Source: Antitrichia curtipendula (lineage: Eukaryota; Streptophyta; Bryopsida; Hypnales; Leucodontaceae). Taken from it: DNA of 64,000 nucleotides. Made by a program: the position numbers and the translations under genes. The stretch covers positions 5,740,145 to 5,804,144 of the forward strand of contig OX579633.1 of assembly GCA_951230915.1 (NCBI GenBank), read 5' to 3'. Under the pieces are notes generated by a model, which searched no databases, was not told the origin of the DNA, and saw nothing but the letters and a program-made list of their open reading frames with translations. Position 1 is the stretch's first letter. Each line of letters opens with the position of its first letter. Shown piece by piece: positions 42,242 through 54,449 of this stretch.

Positions 42242-45200
42242 TGCTTCAATGGTTGGAAATGGATCGTCTGCCATACGTATCTATTCAAAGTATATTAAAA
42301 TAATAATGATAAATAAATAAATTTAAAAAATGGTGTTGACCATGAGAGGACAAATTGGTAACCATGATCATCAAGAGTGCCATTTATCCCTGTGACATGA
42401 TGAAATTGTACGTTTTGCGGTTATACGACGCCAGTTGTTCAATGTCTTCCATTGAACACTTTTCGGGGCCTACAATGGGTGTTACAAAATTACAAAATTA
42501 TAAATGCATTGTAATCGTCTTTTCAGCAAACCGACGAATTTTGACAGAGGTCTAAATTTTGAGGTGAGATGTTCAAGTATGTGTTTTACCTTCGTGTCGA
42601 GCTCAGTGAAGTTGGACTGTACCGCGGTATTCCAGTGACGACGCTGGCTCTACATTGATTTCTGTTATACAATCTTTTCTTTTTAGCCCTTGAATGAGTA
42701 CGTGGAGTACAAAAGCAGCACGAGCAAAGAGAAAAAAGTCAAAAAAAGAAAACTTAAGGAAACTGGTTCCTTTAAAAAAATAAAAAAATAAAAAAATAAA
42801 AGCAAACTTAAGGAAACCGGTTCCTTTAAAAATATAAATAAATAAATAAAAACTGAAGTAAGAAATGGTCAGTCATGTCATGTCATGCTCCTGGTTAAGT
42901 TAAGCTTACATCAATTTTTTCCACATGCAATCAGGGAATTTTAATTTTTTGGCATTATAGTGTCACATTGCACCACTGAGAAAAAAAATAATTTGGCTAC
43001 AAAATGGCAACAAATCATGAAGTTTATTTTGCCACAAAACTTCAAATTTAAATAAAAAATAAAAAATTCTTGGATGCAATCGCCAAGATTGTAGATGAGA
43101 ATAGAATAATGGACATGTGATACATGCCGATGTGATCTTTTCTATCCATTATGTGGATAAAGTTTGAAAGTTTGAAGCAACACTGTACCATCTTTATGTA
43201 CATCGCCCCACTTTGGCACTTGATAAAATAATTAAAAAAAAAAAATGAAAGCCTTGCGTCAAGCATGAGCTTTCTCTTTTAAAAGTATGCTACTTTGTGG
43301 AATCTCCTTTATGGGTGCACTTTAAAGGCGGATGTGTTGTGGAGTCAACACCTCCTGGATCATGCATTGTCCTGCCGTGGAGGAGTTGCCCTTGTAGAAA
43401 ATCGTCTTTCTCGCGTCTTTCTCGGACTCACACAGACGATTTATTCACTCTTTGAAGATCATTCTCTTGTCGAGTCAGACAGTGTCTGTATTTTCGTCTA
43501 CGATTCTACGGCATGAAGTTCATCAGTCACTCCATTGTCGTTTGTTCAATCATTTCTCTCGTAAAGTTGGGCACCCCTCAAAACTACCACCTTTTTGCTA
43601 CTGCGCCTAGGTAACTATTATTAGAATGGTGTAATAATATTATCTTTGTTGGCCGGTGAAATGAGGCTCCAACGCACCAAAGAATGGAACATTTGGATAT
43701 TGTATGCAAAAGTTAGGAAGGCGGGGCAAAGTTGTTTTGGGGGGTAGAAGTCAATCTTGATCGAAATTGTTTATTCCACACAGGTATATATTGATTTTGG
43801 AGATCTACCCACATTGATGATGGTGGTTTGGGGTCAATGGCGTATTTGAAGGTACCTACCATAATGCATAGGCACACTTGGTCTTTACTTGAGCTCAAGG
43901 GGCATTTTTTAGAGTAGAAAATTAGGGCTCCTACCACCACCGTCTTTAGGAAACGCGGTTGAGCATTCTTGGCTTCTAACCCTTACATAGCGAGCTCATA
44001 ACCGTGGAAATCATATGTTTTTATTATCGTGTGAATTGTTGGATTAAAATAATGCAAAAGCACTCATTGGGAGACAAACTACGGTAGTTGATCTTCCCAT
44101 TTCACAAAAAATTGGGAGGATGGATAGTTGCACTTCTGTCCTACAAGGAAAGATTCTTTGTCGTTCATCGGATGCAAAACGTCCTTGGCGACGTTTAAGG
44201 GCTAAATGATGTGGCGTAAAGAGAAGATGCTCACATTTGGTGGTAAAAGAATGGTTCTAATAAGGATCGTAGGAATGAATCTCAATAAATTGTAGACAAT
44301 CATTTTAGAACGGAGGGAGTAGCAAAAAGAGAGATGTTTTTAGAGGAACCTAAATTTTGTTGACAGAAGGGAATTAGTGACTCTAGACACCACATTATCA
44401 ATTTCATTAAATTGGCATAGTTCTAGGTGTCAAAAAATGTGAATTTTATGATTTGGCCCTAGAATGTTCTAAAAGCTACGACTAAATAGATTTGCATAGA
44501 ACATCACATGCCTTGAAATGTGTCAATGTTGTAAAATCAAGTTTCAATTTTATTAATGAATTTGATGTTCTATCAAATGGATACTCTGCTATTATTGTAG
44601 TTATTGTAATTGTATTTGCTAAGAGAAATACCTTCAAGAGACTTATAATTTACAAATTAATAATTTAAAACCATAGTGATCTCCAAAGTAACCATTTGAG
44701 TATTAAATACTGCATATAACCTTCTCTAATTAATTGTATTGTCTACTTCAAGGACACATGGGAGCTTCTAACAACTCAATTTGCACAACATGTGTTAACT
44801 TGACATGTTAAATTTATTCATAGAATCAAATTTGTTGGCTCTAAGATAAGATCACTTATTAATCCCTAAAGCTTCATGACTATGTTTTCACCGAAAATGC
44901 TCAAGAACTACCATTTTTAGTACAAGTACCAAATTTTTGAAAAAAAACTTTTTTTGACACATGTAACCGTAGGATCTTGTAGTATGCTGACTTGAGAACA
45001 TGTGGTAAAAATTTCAGAAATTTCCACCACGTGGATTGCAAGATATAAGCATTAAAATTCATTGAAATCATTATTTTGGCCCTGCAAAAAATTGGGTAGC
45101 TGCACTTCACAAGCTCACTTTTCTATGAAGTTGCAAAATGGTCATGTATTCTACCAATATGATGTTATATTTGAAAATGATAAGGTTTAGACATTAAAAT

Positions 45201-46456
45201 GTCATTCAAATAAACAAAAATTGTTAAATGCCAATCCAATAGTATATGTCTTGTCATATTTTTATACACAATTCCTATTGTAAAGGTCAAATACAAAACC
45301 TGAAATACAATTGTCTACATTCTTTTACAGTTTGGACAAAAATAAATAAGCTAAAAAACTATTATTCATTTTTTCCAAACCCTTTGTTCTCAAAAAACAT
45401 CGCAGTAGTGTCTTGCCATATTTTAGTATATACTTCATATTCTAAAAATCAAACATAGTACCATATGTATGATTCTCCACAAAACTTTAATCTTTAAAGG
45501 TCTCACTGGGACCATATATATGTCTCCTAGTATTTACACTTAGAATGTGAAGCATGTATTAAAATATGACAAGATATACAACTTTGTATTGAAAATTCAA
45601 CTAACATCTTTCATTAGAAGTCATTTTTATATCTAAACTTTATTATGTTTAAATAAGGTACCATACATGTAGAATACTTGGCCATTTTGTAACTTCTTAT
45701 ACATGTAGGGGGTGCAATAATTATCTAAATTAGAAGTGCCTTGTGTCGTTGGCTTTAGCTACTCATAAATATAGCCTATTGTAATTCATATATACATTAA
45801 TTTGTACACCTTGTATGTCAAATACACAAAAATCTCATGCCACAAATCAAATTAGGCTTCTAAAATCTTTCACGGTTAAACAATCAACACTGAAAAATAC
45901 ACCTTCTATACATGTTTAATACAAGAAACACTCGACATGGGCATACACAAAAATCTTCTACTAACTCAAAATTGACATAAGTTTAGTTGTACTTCTTTCA
46001 TGGTTGACCGACACTTACATAAGGATAGTTGAACGTAACATCTAAAATAGAAGATGGAAAAGAGACTCAAAAAGGCACATTGCGGACTATTGTACCTAAA
46101 AGTATTGAAAACATTGCTCTATACAACACTATACTTCATATTTCTTTACGACGTCTTTTTTTCTAGAAAATGCCTATCCACTTGTACCATCTTTGCATTT
46201 GTTTTCCCCACCAAAAAAAACATCAATATTGTTCAAGATGCAAAAGAGAAACATCTCATTTAGAATTCTTTCCACATAATTTCATGTATTGCTCAAATAC
46301 AAATATAACTATTGCATCATTTGCATGCTCCAATTCATTCTCTTTCAAAAAAAATTAGGAGTCTCTATTTCCTAACTCACTCCCAATTCGTTTGGGAGTA
46401 TGAGTTATTTTTATTTTTTTTCAGTGAGTACATCAATTTGTAATTCCGTGGGCCTT
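42242..46456. other. Gene-free repeat region
   Basis: No gene recognised. Notable parts: two copies of AACTTAAGGAAAC-GGTTCC near 42750-42830 separated by AAAAAAT tracts; 43575-43740 resembles 55270-55430 (dispersed repeat with GCAAAAGTTA); 44070-44215 is the inverted partner of 9114-9260; 44864-45060 begins CCCTAAAGC after a TTAA-like site and is related, in reverse, to the right half of the 7786-8633 element. A 73-codon frame at 43295 has no domain. Confidence 0.5.
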
Positions 46457-46460
46457 TTAA

Positions 46461-46685
46461 CCCTAGAAGGGCCTGAAAGCCCTTTGTGGCCGTATAGTAT
46501 ATTATGAATATAGTTGTATTTTGACCAGAAAAACATTGACTAAATATTGTTCAATACAAAGTAAATGAATGATCATGGTAGTATGTAAATAACAATGTAT
46601 CGCAATTCATATAGAAAACCACAATTGAAGAGTTACAAGGCCAGATACGAATCGTATAGAGGGACTCCAAGGGCCTTTCAAGGGG
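46461..46685. mobile_element. TTAA-flanked element, 225 bp
   Basis: TTAA at 46457-46460 and at 46686-46689 flank an element with ends CCCTAGAAGGGCCTGAAAG (left) and the complement of GGGCCTTTCAAGGGG (right). The interior matches 53290-53477 (CATTGAC, GTTCAATACAAAGTAAAT, AGTATGTAAATAACAATGTA). A solo end of the same kind in reverse orientation lies at 52676-52705 (CTCTTCTAGGGTTAA). A perfect 4-bp TTAA target on both sides with CCC-starting ends is the piggyBac pattern. Confidence 0.7.
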
Positions 46686-46699
46686 TTAAGGGTTAAGGG

Positions 46700-48003
46700 G
46701 TTAAAGAAAACCCGAAATACCAGAAAGATGCCGCTTGTCTTTCCCTCTGTTCTCGAAATCGGTAGCGGTGTGACCCGCCGTCGCGTCGTCTTCCTCGCTT
46801 TCCGCCATGTGCTCCCGCCTTCGCACTGTCGCACACGCTGTCGCCACTAGCAAATTCCCAGATATCATATGCATAACTTGTCCCCCTCTTGGAATCTCTC
46901 CCATCGTCTCGCTTTCGTAAAAGTGAGCCCAAAATTTATTTCGCGAAATTGCTTCATAGACTTGTAGCTATGGAGCCTCGGTGACGGGGGGAGCTCTGGA
47001 GATTCGTGAGAGCCTTTTGATTCTAAGCTTTGATTCGCCGCAGAGAGTGAAGTCGTGGTCGAATTCGACACTGGGGCGAAGTCCCTCCCCGCTCCTCTGA
47101 ATTTCGCAATCTTCGTCCGGCGCTTGTCGGATTTCGACATTTAGCTAGATTTCGCATTCACTGTCATATGCAATTTGTCGGGATACTCTGTGTTCCTTTT
47201 TCTCTCGGATTTCCAGATTCTCGGGTGCACCATTTGCTCAATTTCTGGGACGACTGGACCGAATTTTACGTAGGGTCCCGGATCTCAAATTTCGGGATCC
47301 GGAGATTCCGTGGCGCGCTTTAATTTCGGTGGCGAGTGTGTAGAAACCGGAATTTCGACCTTTGGGAGTCGCAATAAATTCGAGGATAATCGAAAGGGGA
47401 AAGCAAGCGAGCGACTGTGGTGCAGATTCTCGAGGATAATCAAAAGAATTGCGCTACGCACTTGATGAATTCGCTTTCGCTTCTCTAATTCTTGCTCTTG
47501 CTCTGGAGGCGCGAGGAATTCTTGATCTCGTGATCAATCGTTTCAAATTGTATTTGGTTTTAGCACATTCGATAGGCTAGGCTGTTACGCAGCAGCATTT
47601 AGGAACTCGACCGACCCTGCCCCACTTGATTTCTAGGGCAACTCCCCCCTCCATGATCGAGCTAGTAGGATTTGAAGTGGAGTATCACAAGAAGCAGCAT
47701 GAGTCCTACTGATTCTCGTTCTCGTGGCTACTAGCGCCTATTCTCTTTCTCTTTCTAGAGCAAAACTCCCCCAGCCCAGTGACCAAATATTTTGTTCCCC
47801 ATCAGCTCAAAATCGAAGGTAGGTAGCCCAGTTTTACAAATCCACGAGGAAGACGAGCGTGGGTTTAATTAGACACTTGATCAACTCTCGTTTGTTTTGC
47901 TACAAGCTTTCTATAATCCTTTCTCTTACCTGTAGAGGTACTCTACCTTTGTTCAAGTAAGAATTGCTTGAATCCCAGCGATTGCAACAGCAAGAAATTT
48001 TCC
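46700..48003 (+). promoter_or_regulatory. GC-rich promoter/long leader of the F-box gene
   Basis: About 1.3 kb of near-genic base composition directly upstream of the F-box ATG, with pyrimidine tracts such as TTCTCTTTCTCTTTC near 47740. A minus-strand ATG frame of 91 codons (46865-47140, basic and serine-rich) sits inside and could be a divergent short gene or chance; no domain is recognised. Confidence 0.4.
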
Positions 48004-50662
48004 ATGGAACGAGACGTGGGCGACGGTGAGCATCCGTTTCTGAGCTTCGATCTGCTGTCGGAGGTGTTACGCCGCGTGGACGCGGTGACGCTGGCCAAGG
48101 CTAGTTGCGTCAACTGGCAGTGCCGGCGCGTCTGTTCAGAAGAAGGTTTCTGGAAGCGGCTCTGCAATTCGCAGTGGCCAGCCACGAGGCAACCTGCGGC
48201 AGAAGCGCTCATTGTCCAGACTGGCGGATTTCGCCAGTTCTGTGCACGTTGCCTTCCTTGTGTTTCCGGGAAAGGCAGCCCCGGTGGCGCAGAGCTGGCT
48301 GCTCCACCTTCTAGAAACAAGGTAATAGTTCTTTTGCATTATAAATTGCAACAAATTTTTGATATATTTGTTGTAAAGTATGTGTAATTAATAGAATTTT
48401 CTCTTCTTTTCTGCTTAATTTTTTTTTGTAGGCTTGGAAGTTAGACAAACAAAACTTTTGTTGAAATTTGAAGTCATTTAGCCCAGATAAGAATGGCTTG
48501 GGAAGATTGAGGCTTTGCATTGACAAAAGGCACGTCCATTGTGAAATAATGTAGGTGAGGAAGTTTGTGTAGAAACCCTTGAAAGCTGAGTTGAGGTGTG
48601 TAAAAAGCCTTTTGTAATGTTGTTATTTATTATGTTGGTGTAATTCTCCAAAATGATGACATTTAGTGGTTAGGGAAGAGGCTTTGCATTGATAAAATCT
48701 ACATCTAGAGATCAAAGCCTCAAAGCGTTAAAATTATTACATTCAATGGCACATAGTTCTAAGTATTAGTGTTGTTTTTGCCAATTTAACAAAATTCACT
48801 TTGTTTAAATGCACTTAGAGTACAAAAGAACCTCCCAAAGAGCAAGAGTTTATTCACTCTAAAGAACATGACTTCCTAAGGTATAGGCCTCTCTATTTGT
48901 AATTGTGCTTGTAACTGTATATATATGTTCTTTGAAATTATTACATGTTCTTGTAGTTTATGCTAACTCAATTTAAGTTCATCACAATTTAAGCTGAGAA
49001 AATTGTTGATTTTTCTTTGAAATTATTACATGTTCTTGTAGTTTATGCTAACTCAATTTAAGTTCATCACAATTTAAGCTGAGAAAATTGTTGATTTTTC
49101 TTTGAAATTATTATATGTTCTTGTAGTTTATGCTAACTCAATTTAAGTTCATCACAATTTAAGCTGAGAAAATTGTTGATTTTTCTTTGAAATTATTACA
49201 TGTTCTTGTAGTTTATGCTAACTCAATTTAAGTTCATCACAACTTAAGCTGAGAAAATTGTTGATTTTTCTTTGCAGTTGCACCACATCCCTTCTAAGGT
49301 TGAAGACGAATCGTTTGAAGAACCATCACCATCTCATTTTGTGTCAATCATTGATATTACATACAACGGTCATTCTATGTTGTCAAAAATGATTTCCGGT
49401 TTCCCCAATACTGAGGAGTTTGGGTGGTTTGAGACTTGCCCCTTCCAATTTGATCTTCTAGAGGTTCCTTGCGAATTCAACAGCATCTGGAAAGATGAGG
49501 AGGGCGTTTCATCTATTGCTATTGAAACCAACATGGTAAGAGTTCCTATTCACATGACTTTTAGTTGTTGTTTTTAAAATTTATTTCAAATTAAAATATT
49601 TGTAGCCTAATTGAAGAAGATTTAAACTATTGAAACACACATTCTTTTGATATTGTATGAATAAGATATGAAGGTGTGAAGTTTTGCCTTCTAGGTTGTT
49701 ACAATTGTATTTGCATAATAAGATTCATTATCTTGGTAGCTTTTTGTACACTGTTATAAAGCAGGGAACCTATCCCACGTGACCTTTTGTTGTTTTGAGT
49801 TATTAGAGTAGCAAAAAAGTATAATTCTTTAACAAAAGGACAGGTTGAAAACTTCTCTCCATTTTTTTTAAGATGATTTCAATGCACATGTTCATTTGGT
49901 ACTACAGTACATGAATGTTTTTGAATTTTTTTTGGGGGTCAAAGGCACCTGTTAGTCTTTGATTCTTTAGCTGTTGGACACAGTACCGTGGTACATATGG
50001 AACTTTCTTTTTCTCTTGAAACAAAAATGGACGAAGTGAAACATTTCGCTTCCACTTATGTCGTTGGGATTAAATTTTTTTTTTTCTTCCAGGAATCAGT
50101 TCCTTATGCAGAAGAAAGGAAGACGGGGAGTTTATGGAAAGCCTTGAATGCCAACATGACCGCGAGTTGGATTCTGGTGAACAAAATGACAGGCCAGATG
50201 GCGAACCTCGCAAGCTGCAAACCGGTGGGTGGGCGTCGCCACTGGCCATGTGAAGATGAGTTCATCCTCCACTTCGGGACGATCATTCCCGGTCCTCCTC
50301 CTCAGAGCGGCGGCGGCGGCGACGACGACGCTGCCGTGCACTGCAACGTCGCACTCAAGGCCAGATACTCCACCTTGAACCACAAGACGACCACCCTTCG
50401 AATCACGGAGCTCGGCATGAAGCTGGAGAATCTGGACGGGTCCGGCTTGTATGGCAGGGAAAGCATTGCGTTACTCGGTCGAGCGTCGAGATGCAACAGG
50501 ACCATCTCGCATTCCACGGTGGTGGAGTCGTACAAGGAGTTTCATGTGCAGCAGCTGGCCAGGAAAGAGGAGAAGATTCGACTGGAGAATCGGAGGGAGA
50601 TGATCGCTGCGCTGGTCAGTGGCATGGGTGCGCTCGTTTGCCTCTGTTACGTTCTTTTGTAA
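48004..50662 (+). CDS. F-box protein, At2g27310-like, 3 exons, 381 aa
   Basis: Predicted substrate receptor of an SCF ubiquitin ligase. Exons: 48004-48321, 49278-49535, 50093-50662; 1146 nt in one frame, all introns at phase 0. The F-box is at residues about 12-55 (FLSFDLLSEVLRRVDAV, then ASCVNWQCRRVCSEEGFWK). The downstream blocks FVSIIDITYNGH, FGWFETCPFQFDLLE, NMTASWILVNKMTGQMANL, RRHWPCEDEFILHFGTI, LRITELGMKLENLDGSGLYG and RESIALLG are those of the At2g27310/At2g36090 group. The C-terminus is basic coiled sequence followed by a hydrophobic tail (ALVSGMGALVCLCYVLL), which may anchor the protein in a membrane. The glycine/aspartate run near residue 270 is a GC-rich simple repeat (GGCGGC, GACGAC). 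Intron 1 carries a tandem array ending at the splice acceptor. Confidence 0.9.
48929..49277 (+). repeat. 85-bp tandem array, four copies plus remnant, ending at the intron 1 acceptor
   Basis: Unit starts at 48929, 49014, 49099 and 49184, and a fifth starts at 49269 but runs straight into the acceptor TTTCTTTGCAG. The units (TCTTTGAAATTATTACATG to AAATTGTTGATTTT) differ by only one or two bases, so the expansion is recent. The unit boundary contributes the pyrimidine tract used by the splice site of exon 2. Confidence 0.93.
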
Positions 50663-51398
50663 AAAACTTAAAATTCCTCATTTGGAAAGGCTTCTGTCAA
50701 GAAATATGTATATTACACACAACATTATTGCCTGTGTTGGAGACCAATTTGCAAAAAGCAAAGGACCTCAGTCTCTCCTGTAGCCATGTTGCAATGCGAC
50801 CGATATTAGATGACGAAATGTCTTGTACCATATATATGACGATCCTGATAAAAGAGTTTGTAGAGCATTGTACACAGCATTGGATACTACCATATACAGA
50901 CTATAGGTTCTTTCTATACTACTGTTATTAGTTTGAAATTAAAACTGCAGTAGTCTTTTTAAGAAAGAAAAGAAAAAATGTGTGGTATCAGTGTGGAACG
51001 GAGTAAAGTAATGGTTTCTATCATGATTTTGTATTGCGAGTGTTGTGCCACTTGTCACGGCGGAGATTTGTTTCCTTACTTGTTCATTTAAGTTTTAAAA
51101 AAGAGGTGCTGTAGACTTTTGTTTTTTTGTTTTTTTAAGGTGTTGTAGGCTTTTGAATTCCTGGTTGTCTATCAGTAAATAATGTTTTCCAAGCTAGTGC
51201 ATGGCTACAGTGAGGCACCAGTTGTCAAGCATGCCCAGGTACCCAACCAGTAGGATGGCTATTTCCAACTTTAGATTGGAACCCAATCTTGGGATGTGTT
51301 TTTTAGGCATTTTCAAGGTTAAGATGAATATGGTTATGACACATGTCCAGAAGTAGTGATAGGGAAAAGTAGTTCTTGAATGACCGAAAGTAGAAGAC
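50663..51398. other. 3' flank of the F-box gene
   Basis: Likely 3' untranslated sequence followed by spacer; no gene or repeat end recognised before 51399. Confidence 0.5.
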
Positions 51399-51400
51399 TA

Positions 51401-51813
51401 AGGTAGGAGGCTCTGAAAGCGAGCGGGCATTTAGAACTGCTCATGTAGACTCGCCTGAAATGGACATAAGGTGGTCTTTAAATGGATCTTCTGTAGTCAT
51501 TGAATGGATCGATAAAAGAAATATTATTTATTGCAAGAGCCAATCATTCTCTTTGTTTTCCCATTTCTCTTTTGAAACTGCATCTGAACGGTTTATGGAA
51601 GACCTAGGGTCATAAATAGGGACCTATGACTCATTATGTTTGAAAATTCATAAGTAATTCAAAAATGCTTCAAAAAATACGAAACGACTTGTGTTACGAT
51701 CACAATCTATTTTTCTTTGTCTGAAAAATGAGCTAATAATAATCTCATACAAGAAAAACCACATGAAAAAGGCAGACCAGCCCTTAGATGCTCGCTTTCA
51801 GAGCCTCCTACCT
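51401..51813 (-). mobile_element. TA-flanked MITE family B, copy 2 (413 bp)
   Basis: The terminal inverted repeats AGGTAGGAGGCTCTGAAAGC and its complement GCTTTCAGAGCCTCCTACCT are identical for at least 20 bases and are flanked by TA (51399-51400 and 51814-51815). Read on the minus strand it matches 33432-33855 over the whole length. Because the ends are perfect here, this copy is probably the younger one. Confidence 0.82.
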
Positions 51814-51815
51814 TA

Positions 51816-53069
51816 TAGATATTGGCAACTGGATAAGTGCACTTTTTTGGCTCCCAAAATTCATAGTAATTTCAATTTCAGGAATAAAATTCTGAAAAAT
51901 GAGCAATCTCCTTATTTCCTATCTTCCTAGATGGGGAAAATTCCCATCACCTCATACTCCTCACTGTCTGCTTCAATATCCTCTACATGATTGACTACTG
52001 TGGTGCTTCTACCTTAGTGTTTTTATATGGCCATTTTGTTGATGAGTTATTTTATTTTATTTTTTAACAAATGAAAGAATTTTGTTGATGAGTTAAGAAA
52101 ACATGTTAGTGCAGTTCAACAGTGCTATTATCCTACGAGAGAATCATTCCTTTTTGTCAGTTTTTGTATGCTGCAAGCCTATACAGAGAAAAATCAGCAA
52201 TTCTTTAATCTAATTTCACAGAATTTTTTGTAAATTGTTAGAGATTGTATTGTAACTATATAATTACTCCACAATAGGAGGGAGTTGTCATAAAATTACC
52301 CTGGAGTGCTCCGTCACTACATCCAATTTCTGGATGATGAACAGATTCATTTTCTTGTTTTTTTCTTGTTGTTGCTTGGATGAAAGTCATCCTAATTTGT
52401 GGAGATACTCTATCAAGTTCTTGTCATATCTATCGGTTGGATTTGGTGTTATTAAATTACATATTTTGCTAAGATTACGAATGTGGAAGTATGTCAAGTG
52501 GTTGATCAAGCCAAAATTGCATTGACTCTAGTTCAAAATTGGATTTGCAAAAATGAGGTCATAGATGTAAGGAACACAAAAATTCTAAAAAACCACCATG
52601 CCAAACATTCAAATCCATTCAAACAAGTCTTACTCCCCAAATGATAATATTTTGCTTATAATTACTATACGACTGCAAAGGGCTTTCAGGCTCTTCTAGG
52701 GTTAACATTTTTGCTATTCTTTTATGTATCATCATTCTACAGCTTTTGATGTTCACCACATGGGAGGCATCCCATTTGAGCAATGTATATTGCTCTCTTT
52801 CCGTGCGGGAGGAGATAAACACTAATTAATTATGGCACAATTCCTGGTGTAATTGTGGCACATTGTGATTGTCTATATGACTCTCAATATTGCAATCAAT
52901 CTTTGGGTGGATTTTGTTTTGAGAAATCAAAATTTGAAAAATTATAGAAACCTTATGAATTCTATTTCTGCATACAGGAAGATTTCTCCACTAAAGAAAT
53001 ATGGCCTGCAAATACATGTATCTACTTAGGTGATTAGAAATGGATTACCTCCCTTAGTCTTCCCTTCAC
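51816..53069. other. AT-rich spacer with a solo TTAA element end
   Basis: No gene. 52676-52705 is the reverse of the left end of the 46461-46685 element (GGGCTTTCAGGCTCTTCTAGGG, then TTAA at 52702-52705); its partner end was not found. 52830-52930 is a weak copy of the repeat at 1385-1560. Confidence 0.45.
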
Positions 53070-53073
53070 TTAA

Positions 53074-53477
53074 CCCCTAAACATCTAGAGTCTTCTCTAG
53101 AATTGACAATTTGGGAAAAACCATTATAAAATATTATTTGGAAGAATATTTTGGAATTGATATACAAAGGAAAGTTGTAGATTTTAATTTTAGATTGCAT
53201 CCGTGTGGTCAAATTCACCAATGCTAGCACCAATAAAAAAAATTTATGAATTTTGAAGGAAAATTTTAAAATTTCTTCCAAATTCAATTCTATGAGTACA
53301 CAGAGGTATTTTGACCCAGAAAAAACATTGACCAAAATATTGTTCAGTACAAAGTAAATTAATGATCATAATAGTATGTAAATAACAATGTATCACAATT
53401 CATATAGCAAACCACAATTGAAGAGTTACCAAGCCAGATACAAGTCGTGTAGAGGGACCCCGAGGGCGTTTCAAGGG
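53074..53477. mobile_element. TTAA-flanked element, 404 bp
   Basis: TTAA at 53070-53073 and 53478-53481. The left end is CCCCTAAACATC and the right end reads GGCGTTTCAAGGG. The right 190 bp match the 46461-46685 element. The left end is poorly matched to the right, so this may be a composite of two ends. It shares its right TTAA with the next element. Confidence 0.5.
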
Positions 53478-53481
53478 TTAA

Positions 53482-54445
53482 CCCTTCACCGCCAAAGTCC
53501 CATTTGGGTTCAAAAAAAATAGTGCTTTTGAAGTGATGTAGATCTCAATTTCACTAAATTATAGAGATCTTAACCGTACAATCTTGTAGTGAACATGTTG
53601 TAGATGATGTGGATCAAATTTGGAGTCATTTGAACACATGGATTGCAAGATAATAATGTTTTAGTGTTGAAAAAAGATGCTGAAATTTTCCTTCTAATAC
53701 ACTTGGAGGTGAAATTCGATTCCTAAACCTACTAAAATGAAAAAACTTGAAACTATAAAGTGATTCAAAACCAACATAAAAACACATTTGTGAAAAAAAA
53801 TATCACTGATTCAATTCACTCAATATGTTTGCAAAATGGCTTGCAAATGTCAAAAAAAAGGCAAGAAAAGTTGCAAAAAACACATATGAGGCTGAACCTC
53901 CTTCTACTGAAATGCTTCTCAGTCACTCATAACTTCTTGGATTGATATGAATTTTTAGCCACACAAACGAGACTAATATGCGCAACTTTCTCAAAAACAT
54001 TTATTAGAAACGGAAATTGTATGAAGAAGATACAAGCCTCCGGTGTTCATTGTAGTCCAAGAATGGTGGGATTTTGAACTTCGAATTGCTCCCAAACATT
54101 CAAAACAACTTGGATTGACATGAAAACTTTACCACAATAACTAGACTTCAAGTGGAACGTAATCCAACAAATTTTATTGAAAACAAACATTGGATGAAGG
54201 AGATACAAGCCCCGAAGTTGCAGCCTTCAAATGCAGTTTGGTGAATTCAAATTGAACCTGTGAACTTGGATTGGCAATCAAGAAATCAATACAACTTGGA
54301 TCGAACTGAAAATTGTACCACACAAACTAGAATAGAGAGCACAACTTTAACAACAAATTTTATTGAATTCGGACATCAGATGCAAAAGTTACAGCACTTT
54401 GAATTTTCTTTGAGGACACTTTTCGTCCCCTGTGGCGATGAGGGG
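53482..54445. mobile_element. TTAA-flanked element, 964 bp, with internal repeats
   Basis: TTAA at 53478-53481 and 54446-54449. The left end CCCTTCACCGCCAAAG and the complement of the right end, CCCCTCATCGCCACAG, match well over about 15 bases. The interior holds the phrase CATGGATTGCAAGATA, which in reverse also occurs in the elements at 1-940 and 7786-8633 (TTGCAATCTATGTGG). It also has three copies of a unit of about 180 bp beginning AACTTGGATTGACATGAA (about 53930, 54105, 54290). No transposase frame. Confidence 0.72.
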
Positions 54446-54449
54446 TTAA

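Noticed and set aside
46681..46702. Telomere-like GGGTTAAGGGTTAAGGGG
   Set aside because: The plant telomere unit is TTTAGGG, which does not occur here. The pattern is explained by TTAA sites beside CCC/GGG element ends.
48929..49277. CRISPR-like regular repeats
   Set aside because: These are contiguous 85-bp direct units without spacers, in a plant intron: an ordinary tandem repeat.
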